Of a DNA stretch of 64,000 nt, positions 25,510 through 35,116 are shown in pieces. The stretch is taken from NCBI GenBank assembly GCA_022842785.1, contig JALHOW010000003.1:310001-374000 (forward strand). Direction: 5' to 3'. The notes under the pieces are model-generated. The model was given only the letters and a program-made list of their open reading frames with translations. It was not told the DNA's origin and searched no databases. The stretch comes from Hyphomicrobiaceae bacterium (GTDB taxonomy: Bacteria > Pseudomonadota > Alphaproteobacteria > Rhizobiales > Hyphomicrobiaceae). How positions within the stretch are numbered: the first letter of the stretch is position 1; each line of letters opens with the position of its first letter. The translations under genes and the position numbers were made by a program.

Positions 25510-26781
25510 ATGGAAGATCTCGCGATCATCGACCAGTTCACGGCGACGTTCAGCCGTTACATCGACAGCGGATTTGGATTGCTTGCCGGCGACGTCGCGT
25601 TCCTGACGAGCATTCTGATTGCAATCGACATCACGCTCGCCGGATTGTTCTGGGCGCTGATGGGCGAGGACAATGTCATCGCACAGCTCATCCGCAAGGT
25701 GCTGTACGTCGGCTTCTTCGCGCTGCTGCTCTCGAACTTTCAGAGCTTGGCTGACATCATCTTCCAATCCTTCGCGGGACTGGGCCTGAAGGCCACAGGG
25801 ACGTCGCTGACCTCTGCCGATCTGATGCGGCCGGGGTTTGTGGCATCGACCGGATTCGGCGCCTCGAAGCCGTTGCTCGAGAAAGCCGGCGAGTTGATCG
25901 GCATCACGTCGTTCTTTTCGAACTTCGTGACGATCGCCGTGCTGATGCTCGCGTGGGTGATCGTGCTGCTCGCCTTCTTCGTGCTCTCCGTACAGCTTTT
26001 CATCACCATCATCGAGTTCAAGCTGACCGTGCTCGCGGGCTTCGTGCTGGTGCCGTTCGCGCTGTTCGGCCAGACGGCGTTCCTGGCCGAGCGCGTGCTC
26101 GGCAATGTGATCTCCAGCGGCATCAAGCTCATGGTGCTGGCGATCGTCGTCGGCATCGGATCGTCGATCTTCGGCACGGTCATGCGGCCGACCGGCGAGG
26201 TGACATTGACGCAGGCGGCGTCGTGCATTCTCGGCGCCATCGCCGTGTTCGGCCTTGCGATCTTCGTGCCCGGCATCGCCGCCGGTCTGATCAGCGGCGC
26301 GCCGCAGCTCGGTGCCGGCGCCGCGGTTGCGACCACGGCAGCACTCGGCGGCACGGCGGTTGCCGGTGGGATCGCAACGGCCGGTGCGGCGCGCATGGTC
26401 GGTAGCGCGATCAAGTCGGCCGCGTCGCTCTCCGGCCGCGTCGGTGCGGCCTATGAAGCGGGTGGCGCAGGCGGCGTCGCGCGCGCGACCGTCTCCGGAC
26501 CGGCATCGCGCATGGCGGCTTCGGCAACAGCGCCGGTGCGCGATGCGTATCGTCACGGCACTGCGCAAGGCTACCGCGATGCTGCTCCGTCCGGAGAGGG
26601 CGGCGGCGGCAGCGCCGATGGCTCATCCGCCAGTGCGCCAGCTTCCGGTCCGCCGGCATGGGCGCAGAGCCTCGCCCGCCGACAGCGCATGACTCAGGCC
26701 GGGCTGATGGCGGCGCACGCACTGCGCGATGGCGACCGCACCGGTAGCAGCAGCGGCCCCGATCTCAAGAACAAGAGTTAA
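25510..26781 (+). CDS. trbL: TrbL, VirB6-like polytopic membrane protein
   Basis: 423 residues. The N-terminal IIDQFTATFSRYIDSGFGLL is followed by about six hydrophobic segments up to residue 265 (VAFLTSILIAIDITLAGLFW, VLYVGFFALLLSNF, LMVLAIVVGIGSSIFG and others). A long Gly/Ala/Ser-rich cytoplasmic or periplasmic tail follows. This is the expected layout for TrbL, the inner-membrane channel component. It starts after the palindromic element and probably relies on readthrough from upstream genes. Confidence 0.93.
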   Translation: MEDLAIIDQFTATFSRYIDSGFGLLAGDVAFLTSILIAIDITLAGLFWALMGEDNVIAQLIRKVLYVGFFALLLSNFQSLADIIFQSFAGLGLKATGTSLTSADLMRPGFVASTGFGASKPLLEKAGELIGITSFFSNFVTIAVLMLAWVIVLLAFFVLSVQLFITIIEFKLTVLAGFVLVPFALFGQTAFLAERVLGNVISSGIKLMVLAIVVGIGSSIFGTVMRPTGEVTLTQAASCILGAIAVFGLAIFVPGIAAGLISGAPQLGAGAAVATTAALGGTAVAGGIATAGAARMVGSAIKSAASLSGRVGAAYEAGGAGGVARATVSGPASRMAASATAPVRDAYRHGTAQGYRDAAPSGEGGGGSADGSSASAPASGPPAWAQSLARRQRMTQAGLMAAHALRDGDRTGSSSGPDLKNKS

Positions 26782-26796
26782 GGGAGGAACGCGGGT

Positions 26797-27495
26797 ATGT
26801 CGTTCAAGCGATCGACCTTGCGCTACGGCGAGACACCGGAACCAGTGACGCCCTACCAGAAGGCCGCGCAGGCCTGGGACGAGCGCATGGGCAGCGCGCG
26901 TGTGCAGGCGCACAACTGGCGGCTCGTCGCAGTCGGCAGTCTTAGCCTGTCACTTCTGCTCGCGGCCATCCTCCTCTGGATCGGACGAACCGGCGCAGTC
27001 GTGCCCTACGTCGTCGAAGTCGATTCCCGCGGCGGCGCCCGTGCGGTCGGCCCGGCCGCAGAGACCTACACGCCGAGCGACGCGCAGATCGCCTATCACC
27101 TGTCGCGTTTCGTCGACAACGTCCGCGCGCTGTCGATCGATGCTGTCGTCGTCCGCCAGAACTGGCTCAAGGTCTACGACTTCGTGACCGACAAGGCCGC
27201 TGTCACGCTCAATGAGCACGCGCGGGAGAATGATCCCTTCGCGCGCGTTGGCCGCCAGACCATCGCCGTCGAAGTGACGAGCGTGGTGCGCGCCTCGGAC
27301 ACCTCGTTCCAGGTGCGCTGGCTGGAACGCACGTTCGAGGGCGGTGCGCTGAGGGACACCAAGCGCCTCACGGGTCTCTTCTCCATCGTCATCACGCCAC
27401 CCCGGACAGTCGACGCCGTGCGCAAGAACCCGCTCGGCATCTATGTGCACGCCTTCAATTGGTCGCAGGACGTCACCACCGGAGAGTCTAAATGA
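26797..27495 (+). CDS. trbF: TrbF, VirB8-like assembly protein
   Basis: 232 residues, normal TrbF length. A short cytoplasmic segment with NPYQKAAQAWDERMGS-type sequence (here TPYQKAAQAWDERMGS) leads to one membrane helix (LVAVGSLSLSLLLAAILLWIG). A periplasmic NTF2-like domain ends in FNWSQDVTTGE. It nucleates assembly of the secretion channel. A GGAGG ribosome binding site precedes it, and its end overlaps the trbG start by ATGA. Confidence 0.94.
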   Translation: MSFKRSTLRYGETPEPVTPYQKAAQAWDERMGSARVQAHNWRLVAVGSLSLSLLLAAILLWIGRTGAVVPYVVEVDSRGGARAVGPAAETYTPSDAQIAYHLSRFVDNVRALSIDAVVVRQNWLKVYDFVTDKAAVTLNEHARENDPFARVGRQTIAVEVTSVVRASDTSFQVRWLERTFEGGALRDTKRLTGLFSIVITPPRTVDAVRKNPLGIYVHAFNWSQDVTTGESK

Positions 27496-28490
27496 GCACG
27501 TTGCGCAGCGTTACGATTGTTCTGGTGACGTCGAGCGCACTCGGCGCCTGCGCCAGCAGCGTGAAAGTTCCCGAGATCCCGATCCTCGATAGTCCGGCCC
27601 TGGCCGCACAACGCGAGCCGGAACCAAAACCGCCAGTCCGCTATGTCGAGGTGCCGACACCGCTCCCCCTTCCCGGCCAGCTCAAGCCGGTCGGCAAGGG
27701 GGCCGATAAGAAGAAGGATTCGCGCTCGCCGTCAGAGCGTGTCACGGCCGCGAACACTGCCGCACGCATGGAGCCGGTGAAAGACGGCTATATCAATGCC
27801 ATCCAGGTCTATCCCTACACCAAGGGCGCGCTCTACCAGCTCTATGCCGCCGTCAATCAGGTGACCGACGTCGCGCTCGAGGCGGGCGAGAGGCTCGTCT
27901 CGGTCTCGGCCGGCGACACCGTACGATGGGTGGTCGGCGACACGACAAGCGGCGACGGCAAGGAAGCACAAGTCCACATCCTGGTGAAACCGGTCGGCGC
28001 CGACCTCGAGACCAACCTCGTCATCACGACGGATCGGCGGACGTATCACCTCGAGATGCACTCGAGCGACAAGACCTATATGGCCTCGGTGTCGTGGACG
28101 TATCCCGCCGCCGAGCTTGTTTCATTGCGCAGGCAGCGCGATGAAGCGGCAGCCTCGTTGGCATCGATCGCGGATGCCGGTGTCAACATCGATCAGCTCC
28201 GCTTCCGCTATCGCATCGAGGGGGACGCGCCTTGGAAGCCGCGCCAGGTCTTCGATGATGGCGCCAAGGTCTACATTCAGTTCCCGTCTGGCCTCGCCCA
28301 GAGCGAAGCCCCGCCGCTGTTTGTTGTCGGCCCGGACGGCAAGTCGGCGCTCGTCAACTATCGCGTGCGCGGCACGACTTACATCGTCGATCGTCTGTTC
28401 GCCGCCGCCGAGCTCCGCCTCGGCACGGCCCCACAGCGGGTCGTGCGCATTGTCCGCACGGACGCGGTTTGGCGGGAGACGCGCTCATGA
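27492..28490 (+). CDS. trbG: TrbG, VirB9-like outer-membrane complex protein
   Basis: 332 residues. The N-terminus has a signal sequence ending in a lipobox-like LGAC, so the mature protein may be lipid-anchored. A Pro-rich stretch follows, then the VirB9 beta domains: GALYQLYAAVNQVTDVALE, the GDTVRWVVGDT motif, and the C-terminal FDDGAKVYIQFP and LVNYRVRGTTYIVDRLF. The last block contacts the VirB7/TrbH partner in related systems. Coupled by ATGA overlaps to trbF and trbI. No trbH gene is evident in the window, and the lipobox may compensate for it (inference). Confidence 0.93.
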   Translation: MSTLRSVTIVLVTSSALGACASSVKVPEIPILDSPALAAQREPEPKPPVRYVEVPTPLPLPGQLKPVGKGADKKKDSRSPSERVTAANTAARMEPVKDGYINAIQVYPYTKGALYQLYAAVNQVTDVALEAGERLVSVSAGDTVRWVVGDTTSGDGKEAQVHILVKPVGADLETNLVITTDRRTYHLEMHSSDKTYMASVSWTYPAAELVSLRRQRDEAAASLASIADAGVNIDQLRFRYRIEGDAPWKPRQVFDDGAKVYIQFPSGLAQSEAPPLFVVGPDGKSALVNYRVRGTTYIVDRLFAAAELRLGTAPQRVVRIVRTDAVWRETRS

Positions 28491-29755
28491 CAGAGACCGA
28501 TCCCGCCAAGAAGGAGAAAACCGAGAAAGTCGCGCCGGAGACGCTCGAGTTGCGCGCGCGGCCACAGCCGGTCACGCGCATCAACCGCAAGGTCATGTTC
28601 GGCGGCGCGGCCGTCGTGCTCCTGCTGGTGTCTTTTCTGGTTCTGGTCGCTCTGCAGCCGCCGAAGCTCCACGTCGGCGCACCGCGTGAGCTCATCAACG
28701 TCGAGAACAAGCCGATCACCGAAAGCCTGGCGCGGCTGCCGGCGACTTACGATGGTGTTCGACCGGAACGTACACCCGGGGCGGTACAGCCGCCACCCGG
28801 CATCCCGCAACTCACCGAGGTCGGCGGCGATCCCATAGACCAGGCCGAGCAGGTGGAACGGGCGCGGCTCGCGCGCATGGCGGGGCAAGCTCGGGAATCC
28901 CAGATCTTCTTCCGCCTCCAGTCGAAGGCGCTGCCGCAGGAGAGCGCAGCCCGGGCCGAACCGACCTCTCAATCGGGTTCGGAAACGAGCGCCGGTGACG
29001 CCGGCACGCTGACCGCGTTGCGAACGGCGGAGCAGACCCGCGCGCTCGCCGCAAGCAACCTCGATCCCACCGGCATGGATGCGACGGAGAGTCTGCGCAA
29101 GCTGACCTTCCTTCGATCGGGTCCCGACAAAGCGATCTATAATCCACATGGCCTGCAAACGCCGGCCTCACCGTATCAGCTCATGGCCGGCACCGTCATC
29201 GCCGCCAGCCTCGTGACCGGTCTCAACTCCGATCTGCCAGGCTTCGTCATCGCCCAGGTCACGGAGAACATCTACGATTCCGTCTCCGGTCGGTTCCTCT
29301 TACTGCCGCAGGGCTCAAGGCTCATAGGCAAGTACGACAATGTCGTCGCGTTCGGCCAGGAGCGCGCGCTCGTCGTGTGGCAGCGCATCATCCTGCCCGA
29401 TGGCTCCTCCGTCGTCATCGACAACCTGCCGGCGACAGATACCGGCGGATATGCCGGGCTCGCCGATCAGGTCGACCTTCACACCTGGCAATTACTGAAA
29501 GGCGTCGCGCTCGCAACCGTGCTCGGCGTCGGTAGCGAGCTTGTGTTCGGCGGCTCTGGCGACAGCGATCTCATTCGCGCGCTGCAGCTCTCGACGCAAT
29601 CGACGACGAACCGCGCCGGCCAGCGCCTCATCGAGCGTCATCTCAACGTCCAGCCGACCATCACCGTACACCCCGGCTGGCCACTGCGCGTCATCGTCCA
29701 CAAGGACATCATCCTGCGCCCGTACCGCGGCGCCAGCACCCTCACCGCCAACTGA
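28487..29755 (+). CDS. trbI: TrbI, VirB10-like core complex protein
   Basis: 422 residues from the ATG overlapping the trbG stop. A charged cytoplasmic N-terminus precedes one transmembrane helix (VMFGGAAVVLLLVSFLVLVAL). A Pro-rich periplasmic linker follows, then the VirB10 beta-barrel domain with YQLMAGTVIAASLVTGLNSDLPG and LLPQGSRLIGKYD. It ends with the conserved IVHKDIILRPYR. It spans both membranes and couples energy from the ATPases to channel opening. Last trb gene of the operon. Confidence 0.95.
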   Translation: MTETDPAKKEKTEKVAPETLELRARPQPVTRINRKVMFGGAAVVLLLVSFLVLVALQPPKLHVGAPRELINVENKPITESLARLPATYDGVRPERTPGAVQPPPGIPQLTEVGGDPIDQAEQVERARLARMAGQARESQIFFRLQSKALPQESAARAEPTSQSGSETSAGDAGTLTALRTAEQTRALAASNLDPTGMDATESLRKLTFLRSGPDKAIYNPHGLQTPASPYQLMAGTVIAASLVTGLNSDLPGFVIAQVTENIYDSVSGRFLLLPQGSRLIGKYDNVVAFGQERALVVWQRIILPDGSSVVIDNLPATDTGGYAGLADQVDLHTWQLLKGVALATVLGVGSELVFGGSGDSDLIRALQLSTQSTTNRAGQRLIERHLNVQPTITVHPGWPLRVIVHKDIILRPYRGASTLTAN

Positions 29756-29773
29756 TGAAGGAGAACGCGAAGC

Positions 29774-30094
29774 ATGGCTGTCATCGGAAACTTCTCCGCC
29801 GTCAACGACGGCTACGCCGGCACAATCCGCACGATCACCGTGAACGCGCGGGTGAAGATTGTCGCCAACGACCGCAAGGAGACGGAGGGCGCACCAGACT
29901 TCCGCGTGATGCTCGGTGCCACCGAGATCGGCGCGGTGTGGCGTCGGATCAAGCAGGGCACGGACCAGAGCTATCTGCGTGTGCGCCTCGACGATCCAGG
30001 CTGGCCGCAGCCGATATGGGCCATCCTGACGGAAGCGGCGGAGGACGGCACGGCCCGGTTGATCTGGCGCCGCGAAAAGACTGAGGGGGCCTGA
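29774..30094 (+). CDS. DUF736 family protein
   Basis: 106 residues. It starts AVIGNFSAVNDGYAGTIRTI and contains APDFRVMLGATEIGAVWRR, SYLRVRLDDPGWPQPIWAIL and LIWRREK, the full DUF736 pattern. The family is restricted largely to mobile elements of proteobacteria, next to conjugation genes. Its activity is unknown. It follows trbI by 18 bp with a GGAG ribosome binding site, so it is probably cotranscribed with the transfer operon. Confidence 0.92.
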   Translation: MAVIGNFSAVNDGYAGTIRTITVNARVKIVANDRKETEGAPDFRVMLGATEIGAVWRRIKQGTDQSYLRVRLDDPGWPQPIWAILTEAAEDGTARLIWRREKTEGA

Positions 30095-30098
30095 GCAA

Positions 30099-30629
30099 AT
30101 GTCGTCTCCCGACGCATTCAAAAGCGACATTCATCGGTCCATGCCGCAAGGGCAGGTCGTCCGCGTGCACCCTCGGCTCGATGACTATCCGCTCCACACG
30201 ACGGAAAAGCTGCGCTTCGCCGACACCGACTGCAACGGTCACATATCCAAAGCCGTGTTCGCCGTCTGCTGCCAGAACGCGCGCATGGAGCTCCTGCACG
30301 ACCCGCGCCGTGTGCCACTGCCGATCGATGGCCAATTCGTCATCGCACGGCTCGAGATCGATTTCCTCGGCGAAATGCGATGGCCGGGCAGCGTCGTGAT
30401 CGGATCGCGATGTGAGCATGTTGGCCGCACCTCGCTGGTGATGACCCAGGCGCTCTTCGTCGATGGTCGTTGTGCCGCCAATGCCAGATCGACTGTCGTT
30501 CTCATGGATCGCTCAACGCGGCGCGCGGCGCCTCTGCCACCCGAGACCGCCCTTGCGCTCCGCGGGTTCCGCGCGCCTCCGAACGACAATGTGGCGCCGG
30601 AGTCGCACTGGCCCGGTCAAGAGGAGTAG
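30099..30629 (+). CDS. acyl-CoA thioesterase (4HBT hotdog fold)
   Basis: 176 residues. The segment LRFADTDCNGHISKAVFAVCCQNARM is the hotdog active-site region (cited by its TDCNGH core with catalytic Asp). IARLEIDFLGEMRWPG and the following strand complete the fold. It hydrolyses acyl-CoA thioesters; the substrate is unknown. It starts 4 nt after the DUF736 stop and is followed by an MFS transporter gene 6 nt later. The pair therefore looks like cargo attached to the end of the transfer operon. Confidence 0.82.
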   Translation: MSSPDAFKSDIHRSMPQGQVVRVHPRLDDYPLHTTEKLRFADTDCNGHISKAVFAVCCQNARMELLHDPRRVPLPIDGQFVIARLEIDFLGEMRWPGSVVIGSRCEHVGRTSLVMTQALFVDGRCAANARSTVVLMDRSTRRAAPLPPETALALRGFRAPPNDNVAPESHWPGQEE

Positions 30630-30635
30630 TTCGGC

Positions 30636-32255
30636 ATGGCCATCTCGATCTCACCGGCACACGCCTCGTACCTTCGCCCCTGCTACGGGCACGCCGCTGC
30701 TCTGGACGGCGCGTTACCGCGAATCCTGAACAAGCCGGCAGTCGTTCAATCAAAGACAACCGATGGCGATCCCGCCTGGCGTCTCGTCGCGACCGTCCTG
30801 CTACCGTTCGCAGCCGGCTACTATCTCAGCTATGTCTTCCGCACCATCAATGCCCTGATCTCCGGCCCACTTGCCACCGAGTTCGGCCTATCCGCCGCCG
30901 ACCTTGGCATCCTCACGGCCGTTCTCTTCCTGACCTTCGGCGCTGTTCAGCTTCCGCTCGGCGCCTGGCTCGATCGCTTCGGGCCGCGCCGCATGCAAAC
31001 CGCCCTTCTCTCCATCGCAGCGATCGGCGCCGCCGTTTTTGCCTGCGCGCACGGTCCCCTCGGCCTGATCCTCGGGAGAGCCCTGATCGGTCTCGGCGTG
31101 GCTGGCGCCCTGATGGCTGGCCTGAAAGCATTGGTGCTTTGGTTCCCTGCCGAGCGGATCGCGCTGGCCAATGGCTGGCTCATTGCCTTCGGCACACTCG
31201 GTGCCGTCACGGCAACCGCGCCTGCCGAGATTCTGATCGCGTTGATCGGATGGCGCGGATTGTTCGTGCTTCTTGGGGTTTTAACGGCCATCGCGGCACT
31301 GCTGATTCTACGTTTCGTGCCGGAACGTCCCGCACTCGGACGAGGCGAAGCGACCGCTTCCGGCATGAGCATCCGCACGATCTATCAGGACGCGCGTTTC
31401 TGGCGTCTCGCGCCACTCTCGGCGACAACCATCGGATCGGCCTGGGCATTGCAGGGCCTATGGGCCGGGCCGTGGCTCGCGGATGTCGAGGGGCTGCAGC
31501 GCTACGATGTCGTGATGCACCTGCTGATCATGGCGATCGCCCTCAGCGCGTCCGCGCTCATTCTCGGTACCGCCGGTGATCGGCTTCGCAAACGCGGCAT
31601 CTCGGTTTCGGCAACTTTCGCGTTCGCGACCGGAATCGCCATGCTGGCGCAGCTCGCCCTGGTCCTGCGCTGGCCGGTCCCGGCCTGGCTGCCGTGGATC
31701 CCGATCGCCGGCATCGGCGCCGGCACTGTGCTGAGCTATGCGATCGTCAGTCAACTGTTCCCGAACTCCGCTTCGGGACGCGCCAATGGCGCGCTCAATC
31801 TCCTCCACATCGGCAGCGCCTTCGTGGTGCAGACTGGCTTCGGAGTCATCGTGCAACTTTGGCCAGCAAATGCTGGGCAATATCCGACGATCGCCTACCA
31901 AACAGCACTCGCCATCAACCTTGCGCTGCAGAGCGCCGCGTTGCTGTGGTTTCTCCGACCTGAGCGTCGGGCGGTCAAAACGCTATTGGGCGCGCATCCG
32001 ATTCACGGAATGGCAGGATCGTTGGGCCTGCTGCCGTCGTCCGTCGTCCCTTACCTCTGTGCGCGACAGTCTTGGAGCGTGCGCCGAGAACAAGCACGCC
32101 GTCATGCGCAGGCTTGGCGCTCAATCGCGCTGTCCGCGTTCGCGGTGCTCATGATGATCAGCTCATCGCTTGCGATGATGCTAAGCGGCGGCAGCCTACC
32201 GGGCTCGCAGACACTTCCAGAATCGCAGTTCGCCATACGCGACGCGCCCGAGTGA
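30636..32255 (+). CDS. MFS transporter
   Basis: 539 residues with twelve predicted membrane segments. The MFS loop 2-3 signature appears as LGAWLDRFGPRRM. The remaining helices alternate up to LALQSAALLWFL. The C-terminal 95 residues after helix 12 include another hydrophobic stretch (SIALSAFAVLMMISSSLAMML) and are longer than usual. The N-terminal 45 residues are also an extension, so a start further downstream is possible. No specificity can be read from the sequence. It may export or import the carboxylate handled by the thioesterase encoded upstream. Confidence 0.88.
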   Translation: MAISISPAHASYLRPCYGHAAALDGALPRILNKPAVVQSKTTDGDPAWRLVATVLLPFAAGYYLSYVFRTINALISGPLATEFGLSAADLGILTAVLFLTFGAVQLPLGAWLDRFGPRRMQTALLSIAAIGAAVFACAHGPLGLILGRALIGLGVAGALMAGLKALVLWFPAERIALANGWLIAFGTLGAVTATAPAEILIALIGWRGLFVLLGVLTAIAALLILRFVPERPALGRGEATASGMSIRTIYQDARFWRLAPLSATTIGSAWALQGLWAGPWLADVEGLQRYDVVMHLLIMAIALSASALILGTAGDRLRKRGISVSATFAFATGIAMLAQLALVLRWPVPAWLPWIPIAGIGAGTVLSYAIVSQLFPNSASGRANGALNLLHIGSAFVVQTGFGVIVQLWPANAGQYPTIAYQTALAINLALQSAALLWFLRPERRAVKTLLGAHPIHGMAGSLGLLPSSVVPYLCARQSWSVRREQARRHAQAWRSIALSAFAVLMMISSSLAMMLSGGSLPGSQTLPESQFAIRDAPE

Positions 32256-32567
32256 ACGGGGCAAATGCCTTTTGCAAAACACTCGCCGCATTGGCCGGAA
32301 AATAGATCGGAGCGCCAATGAGTTCCATCCGCCATCCGGTCACGCCTCGCGATGTGCCGCCCGAGAAGGCGGCCCGACGGCTGCATTTGACCATGGCGCA
32401 ATTTGAGCTCGTTCGGGATGAGCTGCAGGAGAGAGGCTTCCCGAAGCCTGATCCTACGACCGGCATGTACGATCTCGTCGCGGTCGATCGGTGGATGGAT
32501 GCCCGCTCCGGACTCCGCGATGGGTTGACTAAGACACCCGCAACGCGCAACGCTCAGGAGGTTTTCA

Positions 32568-34076
<1,509 letters not shown>

Positions 34077-34109
34077 ACTGGTCAGAACAGGTCAGACCGG
34101 TGCTCACCT

Positions 34110-34502
34110 ATGCCCATCCGCATTGTCCAGCTCGGCAGTCCGCGTCACGCAGGCGAGGGAACGCGCATCGGCACCGTGCGGCGGCCTCCGCGCGGCGTGC
34201 GCAAGGAACGCTACGCCGCCGAGAACTGGTACGACGTCTGGCTGCCTGAGCTCGCACCGAGCGAGGAATTGGTGGCGAAGGCGCGAGGTGCCGAGACGGA
34301 GAAGGAGTGGGCGGCGTTCATGCGCGCCTACCGAAGTGAGATGAAGGTGCCGGGCGCCAGCCGGACGCTCGACCTGCTCGCGGCGCTCTCGAAGGAGAGC
34401 AGCTTCTCCGTCGGCTGCTATTGCGAGAACGAGGCGCGCTGCCACCGCTCGGTATTGCGCGAGCTGCTCCGCGAGCACGGCGCGAAGCTCACCGAGGGAT
34501 AG
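34110..34502 (+). CDS. DUF488 family protein
   Basis: 130 residues: IRIVQLGSPRHAGEGTRIGTVRRPPRG, then NWYDVWLPELAPS, and the family's C-terminal CYCENEARCHRSVLRELL. DUF488 proteins are small, widespread and of uncertain function; the Cys/His cluster at the end is conserved. It is the first chromosomal gene right of the tRNA-Asp and converges with the phosphatase gene downstream. Confidence 0.88.
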   Translation: MPIRIVQLGSPRHAGEGTRIGTVRRPPRGVRKERYAAENWYDVWLPELAPSEELVAKARGAETEKEWAAFMRAYRSEMKVPGASRTLDLLAALSKESSFSVGCYCENEARCHRSVLRELLREHGAKLTEG

Positions 34503-34503
34503 C

Positions 34504-35082
34504 TCACTCCGCCATGTCCAGCTCGCGCACGCGACCGAGCTGCGTCATCCAATCCACGTACTGAGGCTTGGCGCGGACCTGGAAGCCGTAGTGCCTGCGC
34601 AGGGCGGCGACGAGACGCCCGTCGCGACCGAGAATGTCGTCCGCAAAGCCTATCATGAGCGAGTTCGGCCAAGCCTGCGGACGGATCGCGCGCAAGCGTT
34701 CGAAAAGCTGGTCCTCGGTTTCCTCGGGATTGACCTGTGCCATGAGCGAGAGCATCGCCGCCGTCGATCGCGAGATGCCCATATGGCAATGCACGAGCAG
34801 GTGACGATCGGACTTTTGCTCTGCCTCGGCAGCGAGACCGGCGCCGAACTCGAGGATCTGACCGACGTGCTCCTGCGTCGGCATGGTTAGGCCCGGACCC
34901 GGATTGATCACGTCATGAAAGCGCAGGGTCGTACGGCGGTGCTCGCCATAGGTGCCGAAGCTGGTGAGCTCGGGCCAAGTGGGATCAATCAGCGAGAGCA
35001 CGTGCGTTACCGCGCGTGTTCCGTGCTGCGGAAGCTCGTCGATCCCGCAGATCGTCAGAACCGAAACACCAATCGGCTTCAT
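34504..35082 (-). CDS. protein tyrosine / dual-specificity phosphatase family protein
   Basis: 192 residues. The P-loop LLVHCHMGISRSTAA holds the CX5R(S) signature of cysteine phosphatases, with the nucleophile Cys near residue 100. The general acid is probably an Asp in the FHDVINPGPG loop. No signal peptide, so cytoplasmic. It is transcribed in the same direction as the IlvD/Edd gene upstream, 34 bp apart, and may share its transcript. Physiological substrate unknown. Confidence 0.82.
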   Translation of the reverse strand: MKPIGVSVLTICGIDELPQHGTRAVTHVLSLIDPTWPELTSFGTYGEHRRTTLRFHDVINPGPGLTMPTQEHVGQILEFGAGLAAEAEQKSDRHLLVHCHMGISRSTAAMLSLMAQVNPEETEDQLFERLRAIRPQAWPNSLMIGFADDILGRDGRLVAALRRHYGFQVRAKPQYVDWMTQLGRVRELDMAE

Positions 35083-35116
35083 GACTCAATTCCGGGTGGC
35101 TTTCACCGCCCGGTCC

